DNA of 64,000 nucleotides from CAZSWR01 sp964610885. Its GTDB lineage: Bacteria; Bacteroidota; Ignavibacteria; Kapaibacteriales; UBA2268. How positions within the stretch are numbered: the first letter of the stretch is position 1; each line of letters begins with the position of its first letter. The stretch covers positions 34,799 through 98,798 of the forward strand of contig CAZSWR010000003.1 in NCBI GenBank assembly GCA_964610885.1, given 5' to 3'. The notes below the pieces were generated by a model. That model did not search any database. It had not been told where the DNA came from and saw only the letters and a list, made by a program, of their open reading frames with translations. Both the position numbers and the translations under genes were made by a program. This document shows, in pieces, positions 53,225 through 60,581 of this stretch.

Positions 53225-54625
53225 ATGATAGTATTTGGTACAGATGGCTGGAGAGGCTTGATAGCCCGCGATTTTAACTTCGATAACTTGCACTTGGTTG
53301 CCTTGGCGACCGCCCGTTTGGTCAAGAAACTCGAAAAAGACAATCCGACGATTGTCGTCGGCTACGATACACGATTCCTCTCGAAGGAATTCGCTCACGA
53401 AACAGCGCAAATCCTCGCATGGCAGGGCGTTACGGTGCACCTCTGCGACAATATTTCATCGACGCCACAGGTATCGTACCATACGAAACAGAAAAATGCA
53501 CAGCTCGGCGTCGTTATAACCGCCAGCCACAATCCGCCAGAGTACAACGGCTACAAACTCAAAGCCCATTTCGGCGGCCCGGCAGCGCCCGAGCAAATCG
53601 CACAACTCGAAATGGAACTCAAGAAAGTCTCGGCACGCCCGCCGCAGATGAATTTCAAGCCGATGGAGCACTACCTGAACAACAAAAAGATACGCCTCTT
53701 CGACGCGAAAGAGCCTTATGTCCGTTATATCAAAAAGAAAATTGATATCGAAGCAATTAAAAAGGCCGATTTCAAAATCCTTTACGACCCGATGTATGGC
53801 GCCGGAATCGACACCATGCGCATGTTGCTCCCGGCCGATGAGATTCACGGGATCCATAATCCTTCGTTCGGCGAACTGGGCCACCCGGAACCAATCGGCG
53901 AATGCCTCACGGAGCTGATCAACAAAGTCCGCAACGGCGGCTACGACATTGGTATCGCAACCGATGGCGACGCAGACCGCATCGGCTTGGTCGATAACGA
54001 AGGCACATTCGTGGATTCGCACCGCATCTTTATGATCCTGCTCAAACACCTCTACGAAAAGAAGAAAAAACGCGGCGCCGTTGCCAAAACGGTTTCGCTC
54101 ACCTCGATGGTGGACGCATACTGCGAGAAAAAAGGAATTCCTCTGCACGAGACTCCTGTCGGGTTCAAACACATCGCCAAGCTGATGATCGAAGAGAAAA
54201 TCATCGTCGGCGGCGAGGAATCGGGCGGCCTCAGCACTATACTCCACATCCCCGAACGCGACGGCCTTTTCAATGCTTTCCTGATACTCGAAATCATGGC
54301 CACCGAAAAGAAATCGCTCAAGGAACTCTGCAAAGAGCTTGACGAAGAATTCGGGCCGCACCGCTACGCCCGCCGCGACGTGCGCGTTACGCCCCAGCTG
54401 AAGAAACAAATCCTCTCGGCCTGCGAAAAGACTCCGAAGCAACTCGGCCGCCACACAGTCATCGGCACTAACCACCGCGACGGCTTCAAATTCTTCGTCG
54501 ACAAAGGCTGGCTGCTGATTCGCGCCTCCGGTACCGAACCGCTCGTCCGCTTCTATGCCGAGGCAGACACCACAGGAAACGTGAACGAACTGCTTGACGA
54601 AGGCCTGAAACTCGGGAAGAAGTAA
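53225..54625 (+). CDS. Phosphoglucomutase/phosphomannomutase family phosphohexomutase
   Basis: 466 residues from ATG 53225 (MIVFGTDGWRGLIARDFNFD); the open frame upstream, from 53174, is not family-like. It interconverts hexose 1- and 6-phosphates. The phosphoserine loop is 'GVVITASHNPPEYNGYK' with Ser101. The metal-binding loop is 'ATDGDADRIGLVD' (from Asp247), the sugar-binding loop 'GGEESGGLSTILHIPERDG', and the phosphate-binding loop 'LIRASGTEPLVRFYAEAD'. Whether glucose, mannose or glucosamine phosphate is preferred cannot be decided. It is a single gene with its own terminator. Confidence 0.94.
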   Translation: MIVFGTDGWRGLIARDFNFDNLHLVALATARLVKKLEKDNPTIVVGYDTRFLSKEFAHETAQILAWQGVTVHLCDNISSTPQVSYHTKQKNAQLGVVITASHNPPEYNGYKLKAHFGGPAAPEQIAQLEMELKKVSARPPQMNFKPMEHYLNNKKIRLFDAKEPYVRYIKKKIDIEAIKKADFKILYDPMYGAGIDTMRMLLPADEIHGIHNPSFGELGHPEPIGECLTELINKVRNGGYDIGIATDGDADRIGLVDNEGTFVDSHRIFMILLKHLYEKKKKRGAVAKTVSLTSMVDAYCEKKGIPLHETPVGFKHIAKLMIEEKIIVGGEESGGLSTILHIPERDGLFNAFLILEIMATEKKSLKELCKELDEEFGPHRYARRDVRVTPQLKKQILSACEKTPKQLGRHTVIGTNHRDGFKFFVDKGWLLIRASGTEPLVRFYAEADTTGNVNELLDEGLKLGKK

Positions 54626-54654
54626 ATCAGTTTCTTACGTGAAATATTTGAACA

Positions 54655-54693
54655 AAAAGAGCATTTGCCGGAAGTCAAGTGCTCTTTTTTTAG
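54655..54693 (+). terminator. Terminator of the phosphohexomutase gene
   Basis: AGAGCA pairs with TGCTCT across a ~14-base loop, followed by seven T, about 35 bases after the stop codon. Confidence 0.8.
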
Positions 54694-54792
54694 GCGCAGC
54701 TAAAATTCTGCATTGTTTTGTTCGTCTTATATATTATTATTTGCAGTAAAGTAAGTGTGTTTGTACTGCATTCGATTAGAAGGAGTTGCCAA

Positions 54793-55956
54793 ATGAGCTA
54801 TCAAAATGTTGATTATTTCCAGATAGATGAGCTATACTCGCCGGAGGAAATATTAGTGCGCGACACGGTTCGCGAATTTGTTGACAACGAAGTGCTACCC
54901 ATCATCGAGGACAGGTTCGAGCGGGCCGCACCGCCCACAGAACTTCTGCCGAAAATGGCCGAGCTTGGGCTGTTCGGCATCACCCTGCCGGAGGAATACG
55001 GCGGCGCCGGAGCAAACTACACATGCTATGGGCTGGCCATGCAAGAGCTGGAGCGCGGGGACTCGGCGATTCGTTCGGCCGCGTCAGTGCAGAATTCGCT
55101 CGTCATGTTCCCAATCTTTGAGTATGGATCCGAAGAAATCAAGAGGAAATGGCTCCCACGCTTGGCTGCGGGCACCGCAATCGGTTGCTTCGGGCTGACG
55201 GAGCCGGACTTCGGGTCGAACCCGTCGGGCATGGCTACGACCGCCCGCAAGACCGACAGCGGATACCTGCTGAACGGTGCGAAAATGTGGATCACGAACG
55301 GCACAATTGCCGACGTCGCTGTGGTATGGGCCAAACTCGATGGCCAAGTGCGCGGCTTTTTGGTCGAGAAGGGCACCAAGGGCTTCACTGCGCCGGAAAT
55401 GCACGGCAAGCACTCGCTCCGCGCATCGGTAACGTCCGAACTGATACTTCAGGACGTCGAAGTGCCCGAGGAGAATATCCTGAACGTCAGCGGACTACGC
55501 GGCCCGCTGAGCTGCCTGACGAACGCAAGGTATGGCATCGCTTGGGGAGTGATCGGCTCGGCCATTGCGGTTTACGAATCCGCTCTCGACTACGCGAAAA
55601 GCCGCATCCAGTTCGGCCGGCCAATCGCCGGATTCCAACTGACGCAAGACAAATTGGTGCGAATGCTGAACGAGATCACGAAAGCCCAACTCGTTGCCTA
55701 CAGGCTCGGGCGTCTCAAAGACGACCACCGCGAGCGCTTCCAGCAGGTCTCGTTCGCCAAGAGGAACAACGTGGAAATGGCCCTGAATTGCGCGCATACA
55801 GCCCGCGAGATCTTGGGCGCGAACGGTATCTCGAACGAGTACCCGATCATGCGCCACGCAGCGAATTTGGAATCCGTCAAGACATACGAAGGCACTCACG
55901 AGATACACACGCTAATCGTCGGGCAGGACATAACCGGAATCGCGGCATATAGTTAG
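54793..55956 (+). CDS. gcdH: Glutaryl-CoA-dehydrogenase-like acyl-CoA dehydrogenase
   Basis: 387 residues from ATG 54793, set by AAGGAG 8 bases upstream. The GCDH branch is indicated by 'LRGPLSCLTNARYGIAWGVI', 'GAKMWITNGTIADVAVVWAK' and the C-terminal 'TYEGTHEIHTLIVGQDITGI' with catalytic Glu366. FAD-binding parts are 'CFGLTEPDFGSNPSGMAT' and 'QFGRPIAGFQLTQDKLVRML'. The enzyme oxidises and decarboxylates glutaryl-CoA to crotonyl-CoA in lysine and tryptophan breakdown, passing electrons to ETF. No other pathway gene is adjacent. Another short-chain acyl-CoA dehydrogenase function remains possible. Confidence 0.88.
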   Translation: MSYQNVDYFQIDELYSPEEILVRDTVREFVDNEVLPIIEDRFERAAPPTELLPKMAELGLFGITLPEEYGGAGANYTCYGLAMQELERGDSAIRSAASVQNSLVMFPIFEYGSEEIKRKWLPRLAAGTAIGCFGLTEPDFGSNPSGMATTARKTDSGYLLNGAKMWITNGTIADVAVVWAKLDGQVRGFLVEKGTKGFTAPEMHGKHSLRASVTSELILQDVEVPEENILNVSGLRGPLSCLTNARYGIAWGVIGSAIAVYESALDYAKSRIQFGRPIAGFQLTQDKLVRMLNEITKAQLVAYRLGRLKDDHRERFQQVSFAKRNNVEMALNCAHTAREILGANGISNEYPIMRHAANLESVKTYEGTHEIHTLIVGQDITGIAAYS

Positions 55957-55991
55957 AGCTGGGCAGGTTAGGCTGCAAATCTTTGCGTGAT

Positions 55992-56061
55992 ATCCTCTTC
56001 CGATGACTTTTGGAATTTCATCTATAATTGAGATTGTTACGTTTGTAGTCATCGGATGGGT
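55992..56061. repeat. Hairpin repeat, family A, copy 5
   Basis: 'TCTTCCGATGACTTTTGGAA' at the left and GTAGTCATCGGATGGGTT at the right. The core 'TATAATTGAGATTGTTACG' is close to that of copy 6, 330 bases away in the same gap. Confidence 0.8.
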
Positions 56062-56074
56062 TGATTAGCAGATG

Positions 56075-56200
56075 TGATGATATGATGTAGGGGCGGGTTC
56101 ATAACCCGCCCGAGGATATGATTTATATAGTACAATATAAGATTTTCAGGCGAGTTTAAAACAATTCCGAGGGCACGGCGTGCCGTGCCCCTACGATCTC
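56075..56200. repeat. Composite repeat region, family H
   Basis: 'GATGTAGGGGCGGGTTC', 'ATAACCCGCCCGAGGATATG' and 'GGGCACGGCGTGCCGTGCCC' (about 56171-56190), the inverse order of the block at 44315. Confidence 0.6.
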
Positions 56201-56389
56201 AATACCACTAAGAACTTTATCAAAATTCCCTAACCTTGATTGCCAACGGAAATCCAAACCTGAAAAACGACCTTTTTATCTTATGTACTGTATGAGTGAA
56301 TAAGGTTGGATTCGATGATAAGGTTGTTGTATTACAAAACAATTTATATAAAGTATTATATAAAATATACGCATAATTTTGCTTGGAAG

Positions 56390-56457
56390 ACTCATCCGAT
56401 GACTTTTGGATTTTCATTCGTAATTGAGTTTGTTACGTTGGTATTCATCGGATGAGT
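56390..56457. repeat. Hairpin repeat, family A, copy 6
   Basis: ACTCATCCGATGAC at the left and TTCATCGGATGAGT at the right, core 'TTCATTCGTAATTGAGTTTG'. A GATG/CATC-rich family H tail follows at 56500-56660. No gene is seen in 55957-56674. Confidence 0.85.
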
Positions 56458-56674
56458 TGATGAGCTGATGTGGTAATGTGCTGATTACTCGTAAGTCGCG
56501 CTACGAGAAGGAAATACCACCCACGTATTAACCAGATGTGCCACACTTCCGAAGTGTGGCACATCTTCCTACTTGCAACTTTTACCTTTCTACTTGCAAC
56601 AATTTTCACCACATCATCTCATCATCACATCAACACATCATCACATCATCTAATCGTCGTATCATTATTATAAT

Positions 56675-56705
56675 AAAAAACCCCTAACCGAGAGCGGAAA
56701 GGGGC
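56675..56705 (-). terminator. Terminator of the HtrA protease gene
   Basis: On the minus strand AGCCCCTTTCC pairs imperfectly with GGTTAGGGG, followed by TTTTTT (the A-run at 56676-56681). It lies about 30 bases after the stop. Confidence 0.75.
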
Positions 56706-56732
56706 TTGAGAAGAATTGGATTTATATAGTGT

Positions 56733-58265
56733 TTATTCCGGTACCTCGATTGCCACGACGTTCGTGAATTCTTTGTATTTAATTGTCATCTTGAAGGCAT
56801 CGCCGGGGCTTTTCGATTTGATGATTCTGTTCAGGTCCGCCACCGAACCGACATCTTCGCCGGCTGCTTTCGTGATAACTCCGCCGGGGTTCATACCACG
56901 GCGGGCAGCATTGCCGTAGCGATCTACTTTCGAGATATAGGCTCCGCGTTCGATTCCGAGTTTCTCGCCTATGTCTTTTTTCAGTGGTTCGACTGTGAAT
57001 CCGAGTTTCTCGAACGAAACGGGCTTGTCTGTGTCCACGTCTCCGCCGGATTTGGCTCCGCCATTGGACGAACCGGCCAATTCGGCATCTTCGGGGCGCA
57101 TTTCGAGTTTGACATCTTTTGTGATGACTTTCTTATCTCGCGAAATTGTAAGCGTAACTGTTTCGCCGGGGCGTTTGAGCGCGATTGCGGCTTGGAATTC
57201 GTTCGACGAGTTAATCGTCTTGCCGTTCAGCTCGTATATATAGTCTCCTGCTTCGATTCCGGCCTTTTCGGCGGGCGAATCCTTGACCACTTCGGCCACT
57301 TTCACGCCCTTGACTTCGCTGAGGCCTTCGGCTTTTGCATCGGTTTTGTCCACGTTTTGCATTTTAATGCCGACGTATGCACGCATCACTTTGCCGTTTT
57401 GGATCAGGTCCATTGCGACTTGTTTGACCATGTCCACAGGGATTGCGAACCCATAGCCTATGTACGAACCGGTACGAGTAGCGATTGCGGAGTTAATGCC
57501 TACGAGGCTTCCCTCCAGGTTGTATAGACCACCGCCGCTATTGCCCGGGTTGATTGCAGCATCGGTTTGGATGAAGTTTTCGATGTTGAATCCGCTTTTC
57601 TTGGATGGTAGGTTCAATCCGCCGCGTCCGATTGCGCTGACGATGCCGGCGGTAACCGTGGAATTCAGCCCCAGAGGGTTGCCAACGGCGATAACGGATT
57701 CGCCGACTTTAACAGTTTCCATATCGGCGAAATGAGCCACTGTGAGGCCTTCGGCTTCGATTTTGATCACTGCCAGGTCGGTCGTGGGGTCGGTGCCGAT
57801 TAGCTTTGCAGTATATTCTTTTTTGTCGTTGGTGGTAACGGTAATTTTGCTGGCGTCCTCGACGACGTGGTTATTTGTAACGATGTATCCGTCGGAGGAG
57901 ATAATGACGCCCGATCCGGCTCCGGTTTGGGGTTGGGACCCCGAATCGTCATTGCCGCCGTATGGGCTGCCGAAGAAGCGGAAAAACTCCTGGAATTCGT
58001 CAGGGATTTGGCCTGAGTTTGATTTCTTTCGGTCGATTTCCACGCTGATGCTGACCACAGTCGGAATAACCGCTTCGCTGGCTGCGACCATTGCTTGGTT
58101 AAGTGCCTTGATGTTCTCGTTCAAAACCACCGGTGGCCGAGCCGCCCCAATATCGCCTGCTGTCAGGTTGTGCAGAAAGCCTGTCGCGGCAGCGTAAGTG
58201 ATTAAAGCGCCGATCAATACTCCGAGTGAAGTAAGTCCGATTGTTTTTGAGATCCGTTTTTGCAT
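56733..58265 (-). CDS. htrA: HtrA/Deg family periplasmic serine protease
   Basis: 510 residues. An uncleaved or cleaved N-terminal hydrophobic segment (about 9-28, 'IGLTSLGVLIGALITYAAAT') directs it to the envelope. Catalytic triad: His133 ('IVTNNHVVEDA'), Asp163 ('TDPTTDLAVIKIE') and Ser243 ('AAINPGNSGGGLYNLEG'). Two PDZ domains follow: one around 'VVKDSPAEKAGIEAGDYIYE' and a C-terminal one with 'GAYISKVDRYGNAARRGMNP'. It degrades or refolds damaged envelope proteins. GAGGAAAA precedes the ATG. Antisense open frames are shadows. The gene is monocistronic and has its own terminator. Confidence 0.95.
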   Translation of the reverse strand: MQKRISKTIGLTSLGVLIGALITYAAATGFLHNLTAGDIGAARPPVVLNENIKALNQAMVAASEAVIPTVVSISVEIDRKKSNSGQIPDEFQEFFRFFGSPYGGNDDSGSQPQTGAGSGVIISSDGYIVTNNHVVEDASKITVTTNDKKEYTAKLIGTDPTTDLAVIKIEAEGLTVAHFADMETVKVGESVIAVGNPLGLNSTVTAGIVSAIGRGGLNLPSKKSGFNIENFIQTDAAINPGNSGGGLYNLEGSLVGINSAIATRTGSYIGYGFAIPVDMVKQVAMDLIQNGKVMRAYVGIKMQNVDKTDAKAEGLSEVKGVKVAEVVKDSPAEKAGIEAGDYIYELNGKTINSSNEFQAAIALKRPGETVTLTISRDKKVITKDVKLEMRPEDAELAGSSNGGAKSGGDVDTDKPVSFEKLGFTVEPLKKDIGEKLGIERGAYISKVDRYGNAARRGMNPGGVITKAAGEDVGSVADLNRIIKSKSPGDAFKMTIKYKEFTNVVAIEVPE

Positions 58266-58792
58266 ATTTTCCTCACTTGTTATTATAATATAAAATTATA
58301 AAAAACCTGCAAACATATAACGATGTTAAAGTGTAAAAAGTTTGTCGAAAAGTTACAAAAAAATTTTAAAAATATTTCGGTCCATAATTTTTGGCTGTTT
58401 CCATACCATTCATCCGATGAATTTCAACTCCTATAAAAATGTATGGGCGGGTTCCAAATACGTTTATGATGTTTGCTGATGCTGAATAAATCAAGTTTTT
58501 TTGTCCGATTGTCATTACTTTAACAATAAAAATATTATTAAAATTTTATTTACCAGATTGCGTCTTGAAATATACTATGATCGCGCAGTAGCGATTCCGG
58601 GATAAACACTTGAAATATTAAATAATTAAGCAGTTACCAAGGCATCTGTTAAATTTCTGACAATAACTTTGGAATGCGAATATTCTTTATAGAATAGAAA
58701 GTTTTTCATAATCGTGCCGATAAATTTATCGGTATCATTGATACATTGAATTTTTGAAGAATTGGTTAGACTCCTGCCGAATAGGAGTTATT
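58266..58792. other. Gap between htrA and the regulator-kinase gene
   Basis: AT-rich and without a gene. It holds a half copy of family A (TTCATCCGATGAA at about 58409) and the perfect palindrome described at 58717-58732. Confidence 0.5.
58717..58732. promoter_or_regulatory. Perfect 16-base palindrome upstream of the regulator-kinase gene
   Basis: CCGATAAATTTATCGG ends about 60 bases before the ATG at 58793. Its size and position fit a dimeric regulator site, but no regulator is known. Confidence 0.4.
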
Positions 58793-59980
58793 ATGGGAGA
58801 GGTAATGGACAACACGGATATAGCAAAGCTCGGAGACGATAAGCCGTTGATTTTGATAGTCGATGACATACCGGAGAACCTCCAAGTGCTTAGCGAAACA
58901 CTTCTAATCTATGGTTACGAAGTGATTCAGGCGTCCAATGGCGAAACCGCCATACAGTTGGCTGCTTCGCGCCGTCCCGACCTGATTCTTCTCGATATTC
59001 TCATGCCCGGCATGAACGGATACGAGGTCTGCACACGGCTCAAATCCGATCCAGAACTGAACCATATACCTATAATATTCCTCTCGGCCAAGGTGGAAAT
59101 CGAAGACATCATCCAGGGCTTTAGCGTGGGCGGTTCGGACTATGTGGCCAAACCGTTCAACATACACGAAGTCGTGGCCCGGGTGGCCACACACGTCAAG
59201 TTGAAAAGAGTTATCGAAAGCAACAATCGAATAATCGAACAGCTGAAGGCCAAGAACGAAGAATTGAATCTGGCCGAACAAAAGCTAATCGAAACCAACG
59301 CCAGCAAGGACAAATATTTTTCCATACTCGCCCACGACCTGCGCAACCCATTCCAAGGATTCATGGGGCTGACGGACGTGCTGATTAGCGAGCTGGACAG
59401 CCTTAGCGCGGGCGACATAAAGGAAATGGCAGGCGCACTGCACATTTCAGCAATGAAGGTATATAACCTTCTCGAGAACCTGCTATCTTGGTCTCGCATC
59501 CAATTGGGGCGCTTCGAGTTCTCGCCCGAAAGGATCGATTTGCATCAGATCGTAAACCTAAACAAACAACTTTACTCTGAGAACGCAGGGAATAAAAGTA
59601 TTACAATTACTAATGAAATTAGTGCTGGTATTTTCGTCCGTGCAGACAGGAATATGCTCGACACTATTCTGAGGAACCTCTTCTCGAATGCGATAAAATT
59701 CTGCAACGAAGGGGGAAATATTCACATTTCGGCTTCAGACCGAGATTTTATGGTCGAAATACTATTTTCCGACGACGGCATCGGCATGGGTCAAGACATG
59801 ATCTCCGATGCTTTCAAACTTGACAAAACAATCGTTCGCAATGGTACTTCCAACGAGCTTGGCACAGGGCTTGGACTTATACTAATGAAAGAATTGATCG
59901 AAAAGAACGGCGGGAAGATACGGCTCGAATCGGAAACTAACAAAGGAACAACGTTCCACATATTGTTGCAAAAAAACTAA
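58793..59980 (+). CDS. Response regulator-histidine kinase hybrid
   Basis: 395 residues from ATG 58793, with GGAG five bases upstream; ATG 58805 is an alternative. The receiver domain shows 'LILIVDDIPENLQVLSE', the acceptor Asp in 'DLILLDILMPGMNGYEV', 'IIFLSAKVE' and 'VAKPFNIHEV'. A coiled-coil linker ('AKNEELNLAEQKLIETNASK') leads to HisKA 'FSILAHDLRNPFQGFMGL' (His acceptor followed by Asp) and HATPase ('LRNLFSNAIKFCNEGG', 'FSDDGIGMGQDM', 'GTGLGLILMKELIEKNGG'). It is cytosolic. It lies 33 bases before cheW, with the chemoreceptor beyond, so it may feed into the same behaviour. Confidence 0.92.
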   Translation: MGEVMDNTDIAKLGDDKPLILIVDDIPENLQVLSETLLIYGYEVIQASNGETAIQLAASRRPDLILLDILMPGMNGYEVCTRLKSDPELNHIPIIFLSAKVEIEDIIQGFSVGGSDYVAKPFNIHEVVARVATHVKLKRVIESNNRIIEQLKAKNEELNLAEQKLIETNASKDKYFSILAHDLRNPFQGFMGLTDVLISELDSLSAGDIKEMAGALHISAMKVYNLLENLLSWSRIQLGRFEFSPERIDLHQIVNLNKQLYSENAGNKSITITNEISAGIFVRADRNMLDTILRNLFSNAIKFCNEGGNIHISASDRDFMVEILFSDDGIGMGQDMISDAFKLDKTIVRNGTSNELGTGLGLILMKELIEKNGGKIRLESETNKGTTFHILLQKN

Positions 59981-60013
59981 CAATTAATATTTAGATCTCT
60001 TGAAAGGTGCTTT

Positions 60014-60523
60014 ATGGCAAGTTATGACGACAAACAGGACTACGAAAACGAATACTTGGAAGACGAACTTGATTCGCAGAAGGATAAGTACATTACGTTT
60101 ATGCTCGAACAGGAAGAATATGCGATCGAAATAATGTATGTTACGGAAATCGTGGGCCTACAGAAAATAACGATATTGCCCGATATGCCCGAATTCATCA
60201 AGGGCGTAATAAATCTTCGCGGCAATGTCATCCCAATTATCAGCGTGCGCCGCCGCTTCCGCATGGAAGAAATTCCATTCGACGAGCGGACTTGTATCAT
60301 TGTCGTTACAATCGACCAATCCTCGGTCGGGCTTATCGTTGACGAAGTCTCCGAAGTGCTCGACATCCCCAGCGAAAAGGTGGACCCCGCGCCCAAGACA
60401 GGACGTTCGCAGAACCGGTACATCAAGGGCATTGGCAAAGTGGGCGACAACGTAAAGATAATTCTCAGCCTGGACCGCATGCTCTCCGAAGAGGAGATGG
60501 CAGGCTTGGCGGAATTTGCTTAA
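60014..60523 (+). CDS. cheW: Chemotaxis coupling protein CheW
   Basis: Couples chemoreceptors to the CheA kinase under the inner membrane. 169 residues: a ~25-residue acidic N-terminal extension ('DYENEYLEDELDSQKDKY'), then the CheW SH3-like fold with 'TFMLEQEEYAIEIMYVTEIV', 'PDMPEFIKGVINLRGNVIPI' and 'VGLIVDEVSEVLDIPSEKV'. GAAAGGTG precedes the ATG. It lies between the regulator-kinase gene and the chemoreceptor, 58 bases before the latter, so all three are probably co-transcribed. No cheA is in the window; the neighbouring hybrid kinase lacks CheA's P1/P5 domains. Confidence 0.95.
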   Translation: MASYDDKQDYENEYLEDELDSQKDKYITFMLEQEEYAIEIMYVTEIVGLQKITILPDMPEFIKGVINLRGNVIPIISVRRRFRMEEIPFDERTCIIVVTIDQSSVGLIVDEVSEVLDIPSEKVDPAPKTGRSQNRYIKGIGKVGDNVKIILSLDRMLSEEEMAGLAEFA

Positions 60524-60581
60524 GAATATAAGACTTTAGAACATTTTAATATAATATATATAAAAAAAAGAGGGCAATTTA

